Source: Clavibacter michiganensis
GTDB taxonomy: Bacteria; Actinomycetota; Actinomycetes; Actinomycetales; Microbacteriaceae
NCBI RefSeq assembly: GCF_016907085.1
Contig: NZ_JAFBBJ010000001.1
Location: forward strand, 248,001-312,000
Direction: 5' to 3'
DNA: 64,000 nucleotides
In this document: piece by piece, positions 61,485 through 64,000 of the stretch
How positions within the stretch are numbered: the first letter of the stretch is position 1
How the letters are laid out: each line of letters starts with the position of its first letter
Position numbers and translations under genes: made by a program
Notes under the pieces: model-generated
Database searches by the model: none
The model's input: the letters and a program-made list of their open reading frames with translations, nothing else
Told to the model about the DNA's origin: nothing

Positions 61485-63023
61485 ATGACCGACAGAAGCC
61501 ACGGCGACGACGAGCACGAGGGCGGCCGCGAGGTCGACGGCCGAGCCGAGGGCTCCTCGACGGGTGCGACGTCGTCCGATGCCCCTCAGCCTCGCGACGA
61601 AGGATCCGCCTGGCCAGCGCCAGCAGGTCCCGCGGCTGCGTCCCACCCGGCGCCGACAGGCCAGGATCAGCGTGACACCCTCGCCTACGGGACGGCATCG
61701 CCGACGGACCACGCGGCGACCGCTCCCCTCGCTGGCGCTGCCGCCGCGGGACCCGAGCCGGTCGGCAGCATCGCGACCGCCGCTCCCAAGAAGAAGCCGA
61801 ACAAGGCCCTGCCCCTCGTCGCCATGCTGGCCGTCGGGGCCCTCATCGGCGGTGCAGCCGGTGGGCTCACCACCTGGGCGATCGCGCACGACGATGCCTC
61901 CACCGAAGCGGTCAGCCAGTCACCCGCGAACATCACCGTCAACGACCCGGACAACGCGACGCCCATCACGGCCGTCGCCGCGAAGGTGTCCGGCTCGGTC
62001 GTCACCATCGACGTGGCGGGAGCGCAGGCCGGCGGCACGGGCTCCGGGGTCGTGCTCTCCAGTGACGGCTACGTCCTGACCAACACGCACGTCGTGACGC
62101 TCGACGGCCAGACGGGAGACGCCACCATCCAGGTCAAGACGGCGGACGGCGCCCTGTACTCGGCGAAGCTCATCGGCACGGATCCGGTGGTCGACCTCGC
62201 CGTCATCAAGCTCGACGACGCGAGCGGCCTCACGCCCATCGACTTCGCCGACTCATCCAAGCTCAACGTCGGAGACACGGCCATCGCCATCGGCGCTCCA
62301 CTCGGTCTCTCCGGCACCGTCACGGATGGCATCGTCAGCGCGCTCGACCGGAGCATCCAGGTCGCGTCCTCGGCAGCCCCGACGACCCCGGGCGACGGCA
62401 GCCAGAGCGACGAGACGCCGTTCAACTTCTGGCCGTTCGGCAACGAGGGCCAGGGCGGATCCGGCGGGCAGGGCGGAGGCCAGGGCGGATCCGGTGCCCA
62501 GGGCCAGGCGGCAGCGACGATCAACCTCGCGGTCATCCAGACCGACGCGGCCATCAACCCCGGCAACTCGGGCGGCGCGCTCCTCGACGGCGACGGCAAG
62601 CTCATCGGCGTCAACGTCGCCATCGCGAACGCGGGCGGCACCAGCTCCACGGCGGGCAGCATCGGCGTCGGCTTCGCCATCCCGTCGAACCTGGCGAAGC
62701 GCGTGGGCCAGGAGATCATCCAGAACGGCAAGGCCTCGCACGGACTCCTCGGCGCGAGCGTCCGCGACGTCGCTAGCGGCGACTCCTCGACCCCGGTCGG
62801 CGGCGCGTTCATCGCGGAGGTCCAGAGCGGCGGCGCCGCGGCCGCGGCGGGCCTGAAGCAGGGCGACATCGTCACCGCGTTCGGCAGCATCCCGATCAGC
62901 AAGGCGAGCGACCTCACGGCGCAGGTGCGGGCCCTCGCGGGCGGCAGCGACGTCGAGCTCACCGTCATCCGCGGCGGGCAGAAGCAGCAGGTCGACGTCA
63001 AGCTCGGCACCCTGCAGCAGTAG
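61485..63023 (+). CDS. HtrA/DegP-type serine protease with PDZ domain
   Basis: 512 residues. A long Ala/Pro/acidic cytoplasmic stretch (1-105), a membrane helix (about 107-133), a trypsin-like domain with His202 (LTNTHVV), Asp237 (DPVVDLAVIKL) and Ser362 (NPGNSGGAL), interrupted by a Gly/Gln-rich loop (320-342), and a C-terminal PDZ domain (about 400-505). It degrades or refolds misfolded envelope proteins on the outer face. A terminator follows. Confidence 0.95.
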   Translation: MTDRSHGDDEHEGGREVDGRAEGSSTGATSSDAPQPRDEGSAWPAPAGPAAASHPAPTGQDQRDTLAYGTASPTDHAATAPLAGAAAAGPEPVGSIATAAPKKKPNKALPLVAMLAVGALIGGAAGGLTTWAIAHDDASTEAVSQSPANITVNDPDNATPITAVAAKVSGSVVTIDVAGAQAGGTGSGVVLSSDGYVLTNTHVVTLDGQTGDATIQVKTADGALYSAKLIGTDPVVDLAVIKLDDASGLTPIDFADSSKLNVGDTAIAIGAPLGLSGTVTDGIVSALDRSIQVASSAAPTTPGDGSQSDETPFNFWPFGNEGQGGSGGQGGGQGGSGAQGQAAATINLAVIQTDAAINPGNSGGALLDGDGKLIGVNVAIANAGGTSSTAGSIGVGFAIPSNLAKRVGQEIIQNGKASHGLLGASVRDVASGDSSTPVGGAFIAEVQSGGAAAAAGLKQGDIVTAFGSIPISKASDLTAQVRALAGGSDVELTVIRGGQKQQVDVKLGTLQQ

Positions 63024-63039
63024 TCCGGAGCGTCACGAG

Positions 63040-63067
63040 GGGCGGATCGGCGGATGCCGGTCCGCCC
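63040..63067 (+). terminator. Terminator of the HtrA gene
   Basis: 12-bp stem (63040-63051 with 63056-63067, one T-G wobble), loop GGAT, followed by TTCGTC. Confidence 0.75.
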
Positions 63068-63108
63068 TTCGTCGTCCGCGACCGGCGGGCGGCTGACGGG
63101 GAGGCTGG

Positions 63109-63114
63109 TAAACT
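63109..63114 (+). promoter_or_regulatory. -10 hexamer TAAACT of the glycosyltransferase gene
   Basis: TAAACT 59 nt before the ATG at 63174; AAGAGA serves as a weak RBS. Confidence 0.4.
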
Positions 63115-63173
63115 CCTGCGAGGCTCGGCCCCCGACAGGCCCCGGCCGCACCTCCCCCAAGAGATCGGCTCAG

Positions 63174-64000
63174 ATGGCGCACCACCCGCGACGCGACCCC
63201 GTCGCCGGCAGCCCCGGCGAACTGCCCGCCGTCTCGTACGTCATGCCGATCCTCAATGAGGCGGCCCACGTCCGCGCCGCCGTCGACAGCATGATGCAGC
63301 AGGACTACGCCGGCGACTTCGAGGTCGTCCTGGCGCTCGGCCCCAGCACCGACGGCACGACCGAGGTCGTCCGCGAGATGGCCCGAGCCGATCCGCGCAT
63401 CACGAGCGTCGACAACCCCACGGGATCCACGCCCGGCGGTCTCAACGCCGCCATTCGCGCCACGCGCCACCCCGTCGTGATCCGCGTCGACGCGCACTCG
63501 CTCCTGCCGCGCGACTACACGCGCATCGCCGTGGAGACCCTGCAGGCCACCGGCGCGGACAACGTCGGCGGGCTCATGTCGGCCGAGGGGCGCACGCCGT
63601 TCGAGAAGGCCGTCGCCCGCGCATACGGTGCCCGGGTCGGGCTCGGCGGAACCGCGCACCACGTCGGCGGCAAGGAGGGACCGGCGGAGACCGCGTACCT
63701 GGGCGCGTTCCGGCGCGAGCGGCTCGTCGAGGTCGGGCTCTTCGACGAGGGCGTGCGGCGCGGCCAGGACTGGGAGCTCAACAGGCGGCTGCGGCAGAGC
63801 GGCGGCCTCGTGTGGTTCACGCCGCGGATGAAGGTCACCTACCGTCCCCGCTCCACGTTCCGGTCGCTGATCCGCCAGTTCTTCGCCACCGGCCTCTGGC
63901 GCGGCGAGCTCGCGCGGCGCTACACGCGACAGAACTCCGTGCGGTACTTCGTGCCGCCGGTCGCCGTCGCCGGCGTGGCCGCGGGTCTCCTCCTCGGGAC
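63174..64000 (+). CDS. Glycosyltransferase family 2, partial (ExoA-like)
   Basis: The gene runs off the right edge after about 275 residues. The N-terminal GT-A domain shows SYVMPILNEAAHV (21-33), a DxD-like VIRVDAHS, TAYLGAFRRERLVEVGLFDE and QDWELNRRLRQSG. A membrane helix begins at the edge (PPVAVAGVAAGLLL). This arrangement resembles ExoA-type membrane glycosyltransferases of exopolysaccharide assembly. It transfers a sugar from a nucleotide donor to a lipid-linked acceptor. Further genes are outside the window. Confidence 0.88.
   Translation, partial: MAHHPRRDPVAGSPGELPAVSYVMPILNEAAHVRAAVDSMMQQDYAGDFEVVLALGPSTDGTTEVVREMARADPRITSVDNPTGSTPGGLNAAIRATRHPVVIRVDAHSLLPRDYTRIAVETLQATGADNVGGLMSAEGRTPFEKAVARAYGARVGLGGTAHHVGGKEGPAETAYLGAFRRERLVEVGLFDEGVRRGQDWELNRRLRQSGGLVWFTPRMKVTYRPRSTFRSLIRQFFATGLWRGELARRYTRQNSVRYFVPPVAVAGVAAGLLLG

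Noticed and set aside
1..64000. tRNA, rRNA, riboswitch, CRISPR, IS element or phage signatures
   Set aside because: Searched by eye for TTCGA arms, tandem spacers, transposase motifs and conserved leaders; none was convincing. A tRNAscan and Rfam scan would settle it.

Overview
The window is 64 kb of very GC-rich, gene-dense DNA that fits an actinobacterium of the family Microbacteriaceae, most likely Clavibacter or a close relative. This rests on base composition, frequent GTG starts, 4-bp start/stop overlaps (GTGA, ATGA), mycothiol-era ArsC-like and CmtR-like proteins, and a sugar and GH38 uptake repertoire suited to plant-associated life. It is inference, not a database match. No tRNA, rRNA, CRISPR array, insertion sequence or phage gene was recognised.

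Layout. 1-1.3 kb: metal efflux transporter (cut by the window edge), a CmtR-type sensor with a palindromic operator, and an ArsC-like phosphatase. 1.3-9.1 kb: single genes (TetR, carboxylesterase, hydrolase, GNAT, DEAD-box RNA helicase, membrane protein, methyltransferase, XRE-cupin regulator). 9.1-19.2 kb: a PASTA/DUF2510 envelope protein, a 15-bp tandem repeat, an Na+/H+ antiporter, an MhqO/MhqD-like pair and several orphan genes. 19.4-23.1 kb: ABC exporter plus NarL-type two-component system in one operon. 23.4-27.4 kb: ChvE-MmsA-MmsB monosaccharide importer. 27.9-30.8 kb: a SipW-like signal peptidase with three exported proteins that carry alternate signal peptides. A divergent orphan histidine kinase follows, and the shared upstream region holds four CAAG motifs exactly 22 bp apart. 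33-40.5 kb: betaine transporter, diacylglycerol kinase-like protein, AAA ATPase, fatty acid desaturase, alcohol dehydrogenase. 41.4-49.2 kb: a GH38 alpha-mannosidase with a sugar ABC importer lacking its own ATPase and a ROK repressor. 49.4-50.8 kb: a haem-oxygenase-like diiron oxidase coupled to a CDGSH protein. 50.8-59.6 kb: zinc peptidase, AlkD-like protein, epimerase, ClpS-DUF2017, a second ABC exporter plus two-component system, and an aminotransferase. 59.8-64 kb: lipoprotein and PKD-like secreted pair, HtrA protease, and a glycosyltransferase cut by the window end.

Two signals run across the whole window. First, many single genes have a TANNNT hexamer exactly 6-7 nt before the start codon, the layout of leaderless transcripts. 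Second, the palindrome GGATCC is strongly over-represented: 23 copies by eye in the first 4.75 kb against about 1.6 expected from composition. The SipW-like locus, with its internal hairpin and periodic upstream motif, is the strongest candidate for an under-described system. The diiron oxidase-CDGSH pair comes second.
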